From: Pyruvatibacter mobilis
Lineage (GTDB): Bacteria > Pseudomonadota > Alphaproteobacteria > CGMCC-115125
Length of the DNA: 64,000 nucleotides
Direction of reading: 5' to 3'
Assembly: GCF_012848855.1 (NCBI RefSeq)
Contig: NZ_CP051630.1
Coordinates: forward strand, 158,501-222,500
The notes under the pieces are model-generated. The model saw nothing but the letters and a program-made list of their open reading frames with translations, had not been told where the DNA came from and did no database searches. Of this stretch, positions 20,859-29,703 are shown in pieces (the first letter of the stretch is position 1; the number at the start of each line of letters is the position of its first letter). The position numbers were made by a program, and so were the translations under genes.

Positions 20859-21851
20859 TCAGGCCAGTTCCAGGTTTGCCGCGGACTGGGGAAGTTCCTC
20901 GCCGAAGCAGCGCTGGTAGAACTCGGCCACGGTGGCACGTTCCAGCTCATCGCACTTGTTGAGGAAGGTCACCTGGAAGCCGAAGCCAACATCCGAGAAG
21001 ATTTCCGCGTTTTCCGCCCAGGTAAGCACCGTGCGCGGGCTCATCACCGTGGAGATGTCGCCATTGATGAAGGCATTGCGGGTGAGGTCGGCGACCCGGA
21101 CCATGGCGGACACGGTCTTCTTGCCTTCCTCGTTCTGGAAATGCTTGGCCTTGGCCAGCACGATGTCCACTTCGCGGTCATGCGGCAGGTAGTTCAGCGT
21201 GGTGACGATCGACCAGCGGTCCATCTGGCCCTGGTTGATCTGCTGGGTGCCGTGATAAAGGCCGCTGGTGTCGCCCAGGCCGATGGTGTTGGTGGTCGAG
21301 AACAGCCGGAAGGACGTGTGCGGGCGAATGACCTTGTTCTGGTCGAGCAGGGTGAGCTTGCCGGCCACTTCGAGAATGCGCTGGATCACGAACATCACGT
21401 CGGGACGGCCGGCGTCATATTCGTCAAAGACCAGGGCAACCGGGTGCTGCAGCGCCCACGGCAGAATACCTTCGCGGAACTCGGTCACCTGCTTGCCGTC
21501 CTTGAGGACGATGGCGTCCTTGCCGATCAGGTCGATACGGCTGACATGGCTGTCGAGATTGATGCGGATGCACGGCCAGTTGAGGCGCGCGGCCACCTGT
21601 TCAATGTGGGTGGACTTGCCGGTGCCGTGGTAGCCCTGAACCATCACGCGGCGGTTGTGAGCAAAGCCTGCGAGGATGGCGAGGGTGGTTTCCTTGTTGA
21701 AGAGGTAGTCCGGGTCGAAGTCCGGGACGTAGTCGCTCTTCTCCTTGAAGGCCGGCACGGTGAGATTGCTATCAAACCCGAAGACTTCCTTCACCGACAC
21801 GGTCGTGTCGGGGGCGTGGGTCGGTATCATTCCGGTATTGGTCTCGGTCAT
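20859..21851 (-). CDS. cobS: Cobaltochelatase subunit CobS (AAA+ ATPase)
   Basis: 330 residues, the usual CobS length when started at the ATG at 21851. Walker [10 protein letters not shown] at 73-81 and Walker B ALVFDEYD place it in the AAA+ MoxR-like branch. It is the ATPase partner of CobT in the aerobic B12 pathway. An open frame continues 114 codons upstream but does not look like CobS and is cysteine- and proline-rich by chance; a second ATG at 21878 is possible. The ribosome site is weak for both. No cobalamin riboswitch is visible upstream. Confidence 0.95.
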   Translation of the reverse strand: MTETNTGMIPTHAPDTTVSVKEVFGFDSNLTVPAFKEKSDYVPDFDPDYLFNKETTLAILAGFAHNRRVMVQGYHGTGKSTHIEQVAARLNWPCIRINLDSHVSRIDLIGKDAIVLKDGKQVTEFREGILPWALQHPVALVFDEYDAGRPDVMFVIQRILEVAGKLTLLDQNKVIRPHTSFRLFSTTNTIGLGDTSGLYHGTQQINQGQMDRWSIVTTLNYLPHDREVDIVLAKAKHFQNEEGKKTVSAMVRVADLTRNAFINGDISTVMSPRTVLTWAENAEIFSDVGFGFQVTFLNKCDELERATVAEFYQRCFGEELPQSAANLELA

Positions 21852-22203
21852 TGGGCTGACAACGCTCTTCTTCAACATAAACACCGGCCATTGAGCCGGT
21901 CCGGTCCCGGTGCCGGTCGGGCAGCACCTTAGGGCCGTGAAACCAGAGTGGCCATGCCCGCTCAGGGCGCGGTCCACGCATGTTTGCCGGCACCGGACAA
22001 TTGCCGGTGCTGACGGTGAAATCTCTGTCCGGGCTTCGTCCCGGGCTGCCGGTAATGCCGGGCGCGGGACAAGGACGTGCCGGATGGCACCATATTGGCA
22101 GGCCCGGGCCGAGGACACATGCAAAAAACCGGAAAGGAACCCGGAAATCCGCAATATGTGCCAGCTGCACCCGACGGCGCCGCACTCTAGCAAAAACCGC
22201 AGG
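21852..22203. other. Spacer between the J-domain gene and cobS
   Basis: 352 bases. It contains the J-domain gene terminator (22122-22146) and a perfect 7-bp hairpin GCACCGG-N7-CCGGTGC at 21990-22010 that would lie in the cobS leader. I looked for B12-riboswitch core elements and found no convincing set. No gene. Confidence 0.5.
22122..22146 (-). terminator. Rho-independent terminator of the J-domain gene
   Basis: On the minus strand CCGGG-TTCCTT-TCCGG (one G-T pair) is followed immediately by six T. It lies about 60 bases past the J-domain stop codon. Confidence 0.6.
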
Positions 22204-22848
22204 TCAGCAGTAACCCGTGGATTTCAGATAGTTGTAGGCCTCAATGACGCTGCGTAACCGGTCTTCGGAGGAACGGTCGCCGCCATTGGCGTCGGGATGA
22301 TGCAGCTTTACCAGCCGTTTGTAGTTGGTCTTGATGTCGTCCGCAGTGGCGTCCCCGTCAAGGCCGAGGGTCTCAAGCGATTTCGCTTCCTTCGGTCGCA
22401 GGCGGCGGCGGGCGCCGTCCGGTGCGGTCGTGGTGCCGCCGTCGGTGGCAAATCCGAAGGGGTCGTAGACTGTGGGGTCTGCCTCGGAGCCCACGAATCC
22501 GAACCGGCTGGCTGCCGCGGCGCCGCGGTTTGACCCGACGCCCCATGTCGGCCGGTGGCCGGTTGCGGCCTCTTTCTGAAACCGCGCCACGTCATCATCG
22601 GACATGCCGTCGAAGTAATTCCACGACTTGTTGAACTCGCGCACATGGGCTTCACACAGCCAGCGATACCGGCGAGCATCGCCCACCGTCTGCTTGTTGG
22701 CGGGGGCCTTGTGGGTGCCTTCGGCCTTGCAGCCCGGCCAGGAGCAATCATGCTTGCGCGCACGGCGCCGGGCCGCCGCCTCCTCGGCAGCATTGCGCGA
22801 GCGGGGCGGCACTTTTACGAACTCGCGGTATTTGGCCCAGGAACTCAT
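22204..22848 (-). CDS. J-domain (DnaJ-like) protein
   Basis: 214 residues. The C-terminal 60 residues form a J-domain with the HPD tripeptide ([10 protein letters not shown]) that would stimulate an Hsp70 ATPase. The N-terminal half carries a possible zinc-binding pattern: CSWPGC, then LCEAH about 26 residues later. No Gly/Phe region or DnaJ-type zinc finger, so it is a specialised co-chaperone, conserved near bolA and cobS in alphaproteobacteria. ATG at 22848 has no ribosome site, and the -10 element sits 6 bases upstream, suggesting a leaderless message. Confidence 0.88.
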   Translation of the reverse strand: MSSWAKYREFVKVPPRSRNAAEEAAARRRARKHDCSWPGCKAEGTHKAPANKQTVGDARRYRWLCEAHVREFNKSWNYFDGMSDDDVARFQKEAATGHRPTWGVGSNRGAAAASRFGFVGSEADPTVYDPFGFATDGGTTTAPDGARRRLRPKEAKSLETLGLDGDATADDIKTNYKRLVKLHHPDANGGDRSSEDRLRSVIEAYNYLKSTGYC

Positions 22849-22854
22849 GCTGTG

Positions 22855-22883
22855 ATTATGTAAACCGAGAGGTTACGAAACAA
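22855..22883 (-). promoter_or_regulatory. Candidate promoter of the J-domain gene (leaderless)
   Basis: Minus strand TTGTTT (22883-22878), 17-base spacer, CATAAT (22860-22855). Only 6 bases separate the -10 from the ATG, so transcription should begin at or within a base or two of the start codon. Confidence 0.5.
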
Positions 22884-22946
22884 CCCAAGCGGCCCCTATC
22901 TCATGGCCCCCCTGCGTCCTGCGCAGGGCAAATGACGGATTTTTTC

Positions 22947-23222
22947 ATGAGTGTTGCAGAAACCATCAAGGCCAAGCTCACCTCGGCGCTTGATCCGACC
23001 CGGCTGGACATCACGGACGACTCTGCACGGCATGTGGGCCATGCAGGTGCATCGGGCGGTGGCGAAAGCCATTTCAAGGTGGTTGTGGTGTCTGAAGTGT
23101 TTGACGGCAAGTCGCGGATCGAACGTCACATGTTGGTGAACGAAGCCCTCGCAGAAGAATTGCGCGGGCCCATCCACATGCTCCAGATCAAGGCGATGAC
23201 GCCGGCGGAAGAATGGCAATAG
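22947..23222 (+). CDS. bolA: BolA-family protein
   Basis: 91 residues of the BolA/IbaG fold. HAGASGGGESHFKVVVVS contains the conserved His of the class and the FDG-SRIERHMLVNEAL block is the usual helix-turn-helix-like core. BolA proteins bind monothiol glutaredoxins through a shared 2Fe-2S cluster and some bind DNA. Start is uncertain: MSVAETI at 22947 matches family starts, while an in-frame ATG at 22932 has AGGG but only 3 bases away. Divergent from the J-domain gene and convergent with the CNNM transporter. Confidence 0.92.
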   Translation: MSVAETIKAKLTSALDPTRLDITDDSARHVGHAGASGGGESHFKVVVVSEVFDGKSRIERHMLVNEALAEELRGPIHMLQIKAMTPAEEWQ

Positions 23223-23225
23223 CGC

Positions 23226-24512
23226 CTATTCGGCTGCCTGGCTCTTGCGCGGCGGAATGATCTTCAAGGCCGTGATCTGATTGCGGTGGCGGCGCAACAC
23301 CTGAAACTTGAACCCGTAGAACGAGAATGTCTGCCCCACTTCGGGGATCGTCTGCGCTTCGTGGATCACGAGACCGGCGATGGTGATTGCTTCTTCTTCG
23401 GGCAGGTCCCAGTCCAGCGCGCGATTGAGGTCCCGCACCGCCAGAGTGCCGTCGACGTTGAAGCTGCCATCGGGTTGCGGGCGCAGGCCCTTCACTTCGA
23501 CGTCGTGCTCGTCGGTGATGTCGCCGACGATTTCCTCGATGATGTCCTCGAGGGTCACAAGGCCCATCAGGCTGCCATACTCATCGACCACCAGCGCGAA
23601 GTGCGACTTGCGCTGGCGGAAGGCGTTGAGCTGTTCGACCAGCGGTGTCGTCTCCGGCACGAACCAGGCCTCGCTGGCCAGGTCCTTGATGTCGAGGCCC
23701 GAGGCGTCGCCGGTGCGGGCCGCAAGGGCGCGCAGAAGGTCCTTGGCATGCAGGACGCCAATGATGTTGTCCGGATCATCCTGCCAGAGGGGAATGCGGG
23801 TGTAGGGGCTGGCCAGTACCTGATCGACGATCTTCTGGGGGCCGTCATCCAGACACAGGGTCTGCATGTTCTTGCGGTGGATCATCACCTCGGCGACCTC
23901 AAGGTCGCGCAGGTCGAGAATGCCGCCCAGCATGAGGCGGTCATCGGTGTCCACGCCGCCTTCCTTGTGATGCAGATCGATGGCGCCACGCAGCTCTTCA
24001 TGGGCCGACAACACTTCGGCGCTGTCATCCACATTGGCCCCCACAAGCCTCAGCGTGCGCCGTACGATGAACTGCACCGTCGCGGTGACCGGGGCGAAAG
24101 CATAGACCACGACCCGGATCACCGGGGCCACGAAGAGCGCCATGCGATCCGGATTGGTAATGGCGTAGGTCTTGGGGAGCACCTCGGCGAAGACGAGCAC
24201 GAGTGCCGTCATCACGAGCGTGGCATAGACGACACCGGCCTCGCCGAACAGCTCGAGGAAAACGCTGGTGGCGATGGCGGACGCCAGGATGTTGACCAGG
24301 TTGTTGCCCAGCAGGATTGCGCCGATCAGGCGTTCGCGGGTTTCGATCAGGGTGTTGACGATGCCGGCGCGCTTGGAGCCGTCGCGCTCGAGCGTGTGCA
24401 TGCGTGCGCGGCTGGTGGCGGTCAGCGCGGTTTCGGATCCGGAGAAGAAGCCGGAGAGGATCAGCAGGATAAAGATCGTGCCGATGGATATGAGCAGGGC
24501 GGTTTCGATCAC
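23226..24512 (-). CDS. CNNM/CorC-type membrane protein with CBS domains
   Basis: 428 residues: DUF21 membrane domain (about 1-190, with SGFFSGSETALTA and EVLPKTYA), a pair of CBS domains (about 205-325) and a CorC/HlyC C-terminal domain (about 340-425). This family includes Mg2+ exporters such as CorC; the older hemolysin label is misleading. The GTG start at 24512 overlaps the aroB stop by 4 bases (GTGA), indicating translational coupling. Third gene of the aroK-aroB unit, an order conserved in alphaproteobacteria. Confidence 0.92.
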   Translation of the reverse strand: MIETALLISIGTIFILLILSGFFSGSETALTATSRARMHTLERDGSKRAGIVNTLIETRERLIGAILLGNNLVNILASAIATSVFLELFGEAGVVYATLVMTALVLVFAEVLPKTYAITNPDRMALFVAPVIRVVVYAFAPVTATVQFIVRRTLRLVGANVDDSAEVLSAHEELRGAIDLHHKEGGVDTDDRLMLGGILDLRDLEVAEVMIHRKNMQTLCLDDGPQKIVDQVLASPYTRIPLWQDDPDNIIGVLHAKDLLRALAARTGDASGLDIKDLASEAWFVPETTPLVEQLNAFRQRKSHFALVVDEYGSLMGLVTLEDIIEEIVGDITDEHDVEVKGLRPQPDGSFNVDGTLAVRDLNRALDWDLPEEEAITIAGLVIHEAQTIPEVGQTFSFYGFKFQVLRRHRNQITALKIIPPRKSQAAE

Positions 24513-25654
24513 GCAGCCTGCCTTTCAGAAAGCACATCGGCGATGGCCGCAATGTCGGCGTCCTTGCAGATGAAGGATTTGCCGATGCCGCGCGCCAGAA
24601 TGAAGGTGATGCGGCCCTGGGACACCTTCTTGTCCTGACCCATAAGGCGAACGATCTCGTCCGTGTCCGGAATGGTCAGGCTGTTGCGCTGTTCAAGATC
24701 CGCAAGCCCTGCGGGCAGAGAGCAGGCGCGCAGATGTGCCTTGGCGCGGGTGGCGTCTTCCGCCGGGCACAGCCCCATCCGCACGGATACGTCGAAGGCA
24801 ATACCCATTCCCGCCGCGACGGCTTCGCCGTGCAGGAGGTCGCCCGAGTATCCTGCGGCAGTCTCCAGCGCGTGGCCAAAGGTGTGCCCAAGATTGAGCA
24901 GCGCACGCTGGCCGCCCTCGCGTTCGTCGGCGGCCACGACGCGGGCCTTGGCGGCCACGCTGTGCATCACGGCTTCCGCGCGCAGGGCTTCATCACCGGC
25001 CAGCAGGGCGGGGCCGTTGGTTTCAAGCCAGGCGAAGAAGTCAGCGTCGTCAATCAGGCCGTATTTGGCGACTTCGGCATAGCCGGCCCGCAATTCCCGG
25101 TCGGACAGTGTTTTCAGCGCGCCCGTGTCCGCGAGCACCAGCCGCGGCTGGTGGAAGGCGCCGACAAGGTTCTTGCCCTGGGGCACGTCGATTGCGGTCT
25201 TGCCACCGACGGAACTGTCCACCTGCGCCAGAAGTGTTGTGGGTATCTGGATGAAGTCGACACCGCGGCGCAGGATTGCTGCGGCGAAGCCTGCAAGGTC
25301 GCCGATCACGCCGCCGCCCAGGGCGATGATCATGTCCGTCCGCTCGACACCGGCGTCCATCAGTGCACCGAGGAGCTGTTCCAGGTGATGGAAGCTCTTG
25401 GTTGCCTCGCCGGCGGGCAGCACGATCGGCACGGTGCGGATGCCCTCCGCTTCAAGGGCGCGCGTCAGTGTTTCCAGATGGAGCCCTGCCACCGTTTCAT
25501 CGGTCACGATGGGTGCGAAAGGGCGTGTCAGGAGCGGGGCAATTGTCTCGCCGGCCCGCGCAAGCAGGCCGCTGCCGATAACGACATCATAGGAGCGGTC
25601 GCCGAGGCTTACGGGAACTGCGTGGTGCACAGGGGCAGAAGGGTTCTGGGTCAT
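24509..25654 (-). CDS. aroB: 3-dehydroquinate synthase
   Basis: 381 residues. NAD-binding core ALGGGVIGDLAGFAA and substrate/zinc region NLGHTFGHALE with LLHGEAVAAGM identify AroB, second enzyme of the shikimate pathway (DAHP to 3-dehydroquinate). Zinc ligands (Glu of GYAEVAKYGLI and the His residues above) are present. Cytoplasmic. It follows aroK by 79 bases. Confidence 0.97.
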   Translation of the reverse strand: MTQNPSAPVHHAVPVSLGDRSYDVVIGSGLLARAGETIAPLLTRPFAPIVTDETVAGLHLETLTRALEAEGIRTVPIVLPAGEATKSFHHLEQLLGALMDAGVERTDMIIALGGGVIGDLAGFAAAILRRGVDFIQIPTTLLAQVDSSVGGKTAIDVPQGKNLVGAFHQPRLVLADTGALKTLSDRELRAGYAEVAKYGLIDDADFFAWLETNGPALLAGDEALRAEAVMHSVAAKARVVAADEREGGQRALLNLGHTFGHALETAAGYSGDLLHGEAVAAGMGIAFDVSVRMGLCPAEDATRAKAHLRACSLPAGLADLEQRNSLTIPDTDEIVRLMGQDKKVSQGRITFILARGIGKSFICKDADIAAIADVLSERQAA

Positions 25655-25733
25655 GGTCGCAGGGATATGGCCCCATTTCCGGGCATCGTCCAGTCCGCTG
25701 GTCGGGCAGGGCAGAGGAAACAGATGCGCATGG

Positions 25734-26303
25734 TTACTTATAAGGCTCCAGAAGGGTCACGAGGCGGTCAACCACTTCCTCGTGGGGGCCTTCGCCGGTC
25801 TCCAGGGCAATGTCCGCTTCCGCATAGACAGGATTTCGTTCGGCCATCAGCTTTTCCATGATGGCGCGCGGGTTGTCGGCTTTTAGAAGAGGCCGCGTCG
25901 GGCGCTTGCCGACGCGCTTCATCAGAACATCGAGACCCGCTTTCAGCCAGACGGAAATGCCTTCCTCGGCCACGCGGGCACGGGTTTCCGGGTCCATGAA
26001 GGCCCCGCCGCCCGTTGCGAGCACCTGCGGGCCGTTGGAGAGGAGCCGGGCGATGACTTTCCGCTCCCCATCGCGGAAGGCCGGCTCGCCATGACGCTCG
26101 AAGATTTCCAGGATGGTCAGGCCTGCGGCGGCTTCTACCTCGGCATCCGCATCCACGAAGGGAAGGTCCAGGCGCTGGGCCAGGCGCCGGCCCACGGTGG
26201 TCTTGCCTGCCCCCATCAGCCCCACCAGCACGATGGCCTTGCCCCCATAGGGCGCCGGAGCAGTGGGTGTGGCGGTGGCGGAGTGCGGCGAGTGGGACGA
26301 CAT
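25734..26303 (-). CDS. aroK: Shikimate kinase
   Basis: 189 residues. P-loop GLMGAGKTT, shikimate-binding DADAEVE, FRDGER and LATGGGAF, and the lid region RPLLK. Phosphorylates shikimate. The first 20 residues are a Ser/Pro/Ala extension common in alphaproteobacteria. ATG at 26303 is chosen; an in-frame TTG at 26333 is an alternative. Divergent from the small membrane protein across a 231-base spacer that should hold both promoters. Confidence 0.96.
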   Translation of the reverse strand: MSSHSPHSATATPTAPAPYGGKAIVLVGLMGAGKTTVGRRLAQRLDLPFVDADAEVEAAAGLTILEIFERHGEPAFRDGERKVIARLLSNGPQVLATGGGAFMDPETRARVAEEGISVWLKAGLDVLMKRVGKRPTRPLLKADNPRAIMEKLMAERNPVYAEADIALETGEGPHEEVVDRLVTLLEPYK

Positions 26304-26534
26304 GAAACCGGGTGATCTTCCAGAGGCTGACAAAACGAAGGCACCAATCTAGGGCCTGTGGGCGGCAAGTGCCAGATATGCCGCAATTCCGTCAAATGGG
26401 GCACGTTAAGTGGCGCCTTGCATTGGGAGGTGGCGGCTCATGGGGTATATGGTGGCGTTTCCTTCCGCCAGTGCGTGGGGCGCCTCCGCCCCGCCTCACC
26501 GATTCGATACGACCAACAAGGATGCCAACGTCCA

Positions 26535-26675
26535 ATGACTGCTCTGCGTCTCCTGTTTGTGGTGCTTGTTCTTCTGGGGGCAGGATTTATTGCGCTCGTG
26601 GTGATGGGTGCAAACCTGACGCCGGAAGTCGAGACGGTGGAAGTGACCCTCTCCAATGACATTCTCGCTGAATAA
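26535..26675 (+). CDS. Small single-span membrane protein (46 aa)
   Basis: 46 residues: one N-terminal membrane helix (LLFVVLVLLGAGFIALVVMG, about 6-25) followed by a short acidic tail VETVEVTLSNDILAE. It overlaps the next gene by 20 bases in another frame, which supports co-translation. Ribosome site weak (AAGGAT 13 bases upstream). No known function; the overlap and its place before a secreted protein hint at a conserved unit with xerD. Confidence 0.6.
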   Translation: MTALRLLFVVLVLLGAGFIALVVMGANLTPEVETVEVTLSNDILAE

Positions 26676-28602
26676 CAGGCAGCTTGCGCGGCTATCGGGC
26701 TCGGCCTGCCTTCTGGCGCTCCTGGTGGCAGCTCGGGTGCCTCTTGCGGCCGCGCAGGATGCGGCAACCCCTGCAGCCCCGCCGCGACTGACCGAACAGC
26801 TCCTCGATCCGAATGAAACGCCCCTGGCCCGATCTGCGGGGCCGAAATCACTGCTGCCGCCTGTGCGTGGACAGCAGCGATCGGTGACACCGCCGCCCTT
26901 CGAGGATGCCGACCAGCCTGAGGTCTTTTTTCCATCCGGCCAGGCCGCTCCCCTGCCGCCACTCGAACCGGCGCAGGATTTGGCAGCGCGGCCTGGTGAG
27001 GAAGGCACCGGCATTGAGGTTGCACGGCTTTCCACCGTGGCAGACGAAGGGCTGGGTCTGATCGGGCCTGTCGAAGGCGGCCTTTCGCCCATGCTGTGGA
27101 GCGGCAGCCGCCGGCTGACCATTGAAGACGGGCTGGCCTCGCTTGCCCCGCCGCCCCCGTCTCCTGCGCTTGGCTATCTCTATCGCCGCCTGCTCATTTC
27201 CCGCGGAGAAATGCCTCAGGGAGCAAGCGGCGGACGGTCAATACTTGGCCTGAAGCTTGAGGCCCTGCATGCGGCTGGGTTCGCGCGGGAAACAACCCGG
27301 CTTGCATCGCTCCTGCCCAATGGGGATTTGACCGTCGAGACTGCGGCCCCTGCCGCGCGCGCTGCACTTGCGCGCCGCGAGGTGGAGGACGCCTGCAGCT
27401 ATCTCACCCACCTGCCTGCCGAAGGCGGGCCGGGTGATACCTATGCGCAGTTCGCCCTTGAGCTTGGCACGCTGTGCCAGGCGCGGGCCGGACTTGAAAT
27501 GGCAGCCCTTCTGTCGGTTGATCTCGTGCGTGAATTCGCGCCCGGTGACACCGCTTTTGTTGCTCTGGCGACGCGTGCTGCCGGCGGCCCGTCGCTTGAT
27601 GTGCCTAATGATGAAGTGTTCACGGGGCTTCATCTTGCCTTGTCGGAAGAAGCATCGGTTCCGCTGCCGGCGGATATCGCGGACCGCGCCGAACCGGCGC
27701 TACTGGCACCGCTGGCATCTGACGCGTCTCTGGACTGGGATTCACGCCTGCGCATTGCCGAAATGGCGGCGGCGCGCGCGCTGATCGGCCCGCTCGATCT
27801 TGCGGATATCTATCGGCAAGCGTCTGTAGCGGGCGCCACTGATAACAATCCTCGTGCCAGCGCTTTCGCCGTGGCGCTGGATGCACCGGACCAGGTGACG
27901 CGGCTTGGGGCCATCGCTGCGGCCTATGCGGAGACGCCGGTCGGTGACTGGCCGGCGACATTGCCGGCGTTCACCGGGTCGCTTCAGGCCATTGCCCCCA
28001 ATATGGCGCATGCGGACAATGCAGTGTTCATGACCGAGGCGCTGGCGCTTCTGGGGGATGCAGCACGGGCTGATGGCTGGATCGGCATCGTTGCGGCATC
28101 GGCACCGGCGCAGACCGCGCGGCTCGAGACGCTGGTGCGCATCGCCGCGCGCGGCCAATCCGCCTTCGTTGCGCCCTGGAATCCCGACATCGCCCTCAAG
28201 TCCATCGACGTTCGCCTGCAGGGCGGTGACACGAATGCCAAGTGGCTGACCGCCTTCGAGATCCAGACCCTTGCTGCCCTCGGCTATCCGGTGCCGCAAG
28301 TCGTGTGGGCCCAGTTCGATGACCGTGAGATGCCCGGTATCCGGCTTGAAGACAGTGCCTTGCGGGCGTTGCGCGTGGCAGCGGAGGGCCGCCGGGCCGG
28401 TGAAGCCGCCCTGGCTGCGCTCAACAGCGTGTCCGTGCTTGAGCAGGGCGGTGACATCGGCATGGCCGGTCCCTGGGCGCTGACACCCGGCTCGCTCGCC
28501 GCCATCATGACGGCGCTGTCACGCTCGGGTCTTGAAGATGATGCGCGGCGCATCGCGGTTGAGGCTCTCATCGCCCGTGCCCATGGGGCGGGAGCACCTT
28601 GA
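26656..28602 (+). CDS. Secreted Ala/Leu-rich helical protein upstream of xerD
   Basis: 648 residues with a signal peptide (about 1-33, AAAQ|D). A Pro-rich, probably disordered segment (35-115) is followed by about 500 residues of Ala/Leu-rich alpha-helical sequence in irregular repeats of roughly 35-45 residues, like a TPR or HEAT-type solenoid; I cannot name the family. Likely periplasmic scaffold. It starts inside the 46-aa gene and ends 19 bases before xerD, so the three look like one unit. Confidence 0.75.
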   Translation: MTFSLNNRQLARLSGSACLLALLVAARVPLAAAQDAATPAAPPRLTEQLLDPNETPLARSAGPKSLLPPVRGQQRSVTPPPFEDADQPEVFFPSGQAAPLPPLEPAQDLAARPGEEGTGIEVARLSTVADEGLGLIGPVEGGLSPMLWSGSRRLTIEDGLASLAPPPPSPALGYLYRRLLISRGEMPQGASGGRSILGLKLEALHAAGFARETTRLASLLPNGDLTVETAAPAARAALARREVEDACSYLTHLPAEGGPGDTYAQFALELGTLCQARAGLEMAALLSVDLVREFAPGDTAFVALATRAAGGPSLDVPNDEVFTGLHLALSEEASVPLPADIADRAEPALLAPLASDASLDWDSRLRIAEMAAARALIGPLDLADIYRQASVAGATDNNPRASAFAVALDAPDQVTRLGAIAAAYAETPVGDWPATLPAFTGSLQAIAPNMAHADNAVFMTEALALLGDAARADGWIGIVAASAPAQTARLETLVRIAARGQSAFVAPWNPDIALKSIDVRLQGGDTNAKWLTAFEIQTLAALGYPVPQVVWAQFDDREMPGIRLEDSALRALRVAAEGRRAGEAALAALNSVSVLEQGGDIGMAGPWALTPGSLAAIMTALSRSGLEDDARRIAVEALIARAHGAGAP

Positions 28603-28621
28603 TGGCGGAGACCAGGCGCTG

Positions 28622-29614
28622 ATGGCCGGAACAGGCAGCAGGCGTGGCAGGTTACGCGGCGCGGGCAGCCATCTGGCCGACGCCTTCCTCGAGATGCTGG
28701 TCGCTGAACGGGGAGCGGCCGCCAATACGCTGACCGCCTATGCCCACGATCTCAATGAGTTCTCAGAGTTCATTGCACCGACCGGATTGGATGAGGCGGA
28801 CGCAGGCCAGATAAGGGCCTATCTCGCCTCCCTCGCGGCGCGGGACTTGTCGCCACGCACGCAGGCGCGGCGGCTTTCGGCACTCAAGCAGTTTCACCGT
28901 TTTCTTCTGGGGGAGGGGCATCGGGCGGATGACCCGACGCAGGCGGTGGACGCCCCCCGGCTTGGCCGTCCTTTGCCACGTGACCTGAGCATGGAAGACG
29001 TGTCGCGTCTGCTGGAGACGGCGCGACAGGCAACGGCGATTGAGGATGGTCCGCGGCGCGGCAAGGCCCTGCGCCTGCTGGCGCTCGTGGAGGTACTCTA
29101 TGCGTCAGGCATGCGTGTCAGCGAATTGGTTAGCTTGCCTCTCTCCGTAGCGCGGGCGAATGACAGGGTTTTGCTGGTACGCGGCAAGGGCAGCAAGGAA
29201 CGGCTTGTGCCGCTTACCCCTGCGGCTTTCGATGCAATCCAAGACTGGCTGCCGGCGCGGGCATTGGCTCTATCCGCCCGCCGCCAGGAGAGCCGCTGGC
29301 TGTTTCCGGGGACAGACCCTGAGCACCACATGACCCGTCAGCGGCTTGGCCAGATGCTGAAGGACCTCGCCGTTGAAGCGGGCGTGGATGTGACCATCGT
29401 CAAGCCGCATGCCTTGCGGCATGCCTTCGCAACTCATCTTCTGGCGAATGGCGCGGATTTGAGGTCGGTCCAGCAGATGCTGGGACATTCGGACATCTCA
29501 ACCACGCAGATTTATACCCATGTGCTCAATGAGCGGATGGCGCAGCTGGTCGAGCAGCACCATCCGCTGGCCGCAGGGGGAGTACCCAGGTCCCGGAGAC
29601 GCAGGGACAGCTAG
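28622..29614 (+). CDS. xerD: Site-specific tyrosine recombinase XerD
   Basis: 330 residues. N-terminal SAM-like core-binding domain (about 18-105) and catalytic domain with Arg in ASGMRVSELVSL, HALRHAFATHLL, and the C-terminal LGHSDISTTQIYTHV containing the nucleophile Tyr. Resolves chromosome dimers at dif together with XerC. Genomic position near accA and absence of phage genes favour XerD over an integrase. ATG at 28622; the frame extends to 28532 but overlaps the upstream gene. Confidence 0.93.
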   Translation: MAGTGSRRGRLRGAGSHLADAFLEMLVAERGAAANTLTAYAHDLNEFSEFIAPTGLDEADAGQIRAYLASLAARDLSPRTQARRLSALKQFHRFLLGEGHRADDPTQAVDAPRLGRPLPRDLSMEDVSRLLETARQATAIEDGPRRGKALRLLALVEVLYASGMRVSELVSLPLSVARANDRVLLVRGKGSKERLVPLTPAAFDAIQDWLPARALALSARRQESRWLFPGTDPEHHMTRQRLGQMLKDLAVEAGVDVTIVKPHALRHAFATHLLANGADLRSVQQMLGHSDISTTQIYTHVLNERMAQLVEQHHPLAAGGVPRSRRRRDS

Positions 29615-29703
29615 GGCTTTTGCAAGGCCGGTTGACGGGATTTGCCCTCTGCCGCATGACTTTCGCCACCTGATGCAACACACCGCCCCGGAGCAGTCAT
29701 CCC

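Noticed and set aside
21879..22193. N-terminal extension of CobS
   Set aside because: The added 100 residues do not resemble CobS, include the terminator of the upstream gene, and the shorter form has the usual length.
21852..22203. Cobalamin riboswitch upstream of cobS
   Set aside because: A GCCACT-like stretch is present but the other core elements of a B12 riboswitch are not.
23226..24512. Hemolysin function for the CNNM/CBS protein
   Set aside because: Historical family label; domain order fits a metal-ion transporter.
23286..24638. 450-codon frame opposite the CNNM transporter
   Set aside because: Mirror of a recognised gene; His/Gly/Gln-rich composition typical of antisense frames.
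28622..29614. Phage integrase or genomic-island marker
   Set aside because: Tyrosine recombinase is in the conserved xerD position with no att repeats, tRNA or phage genes.
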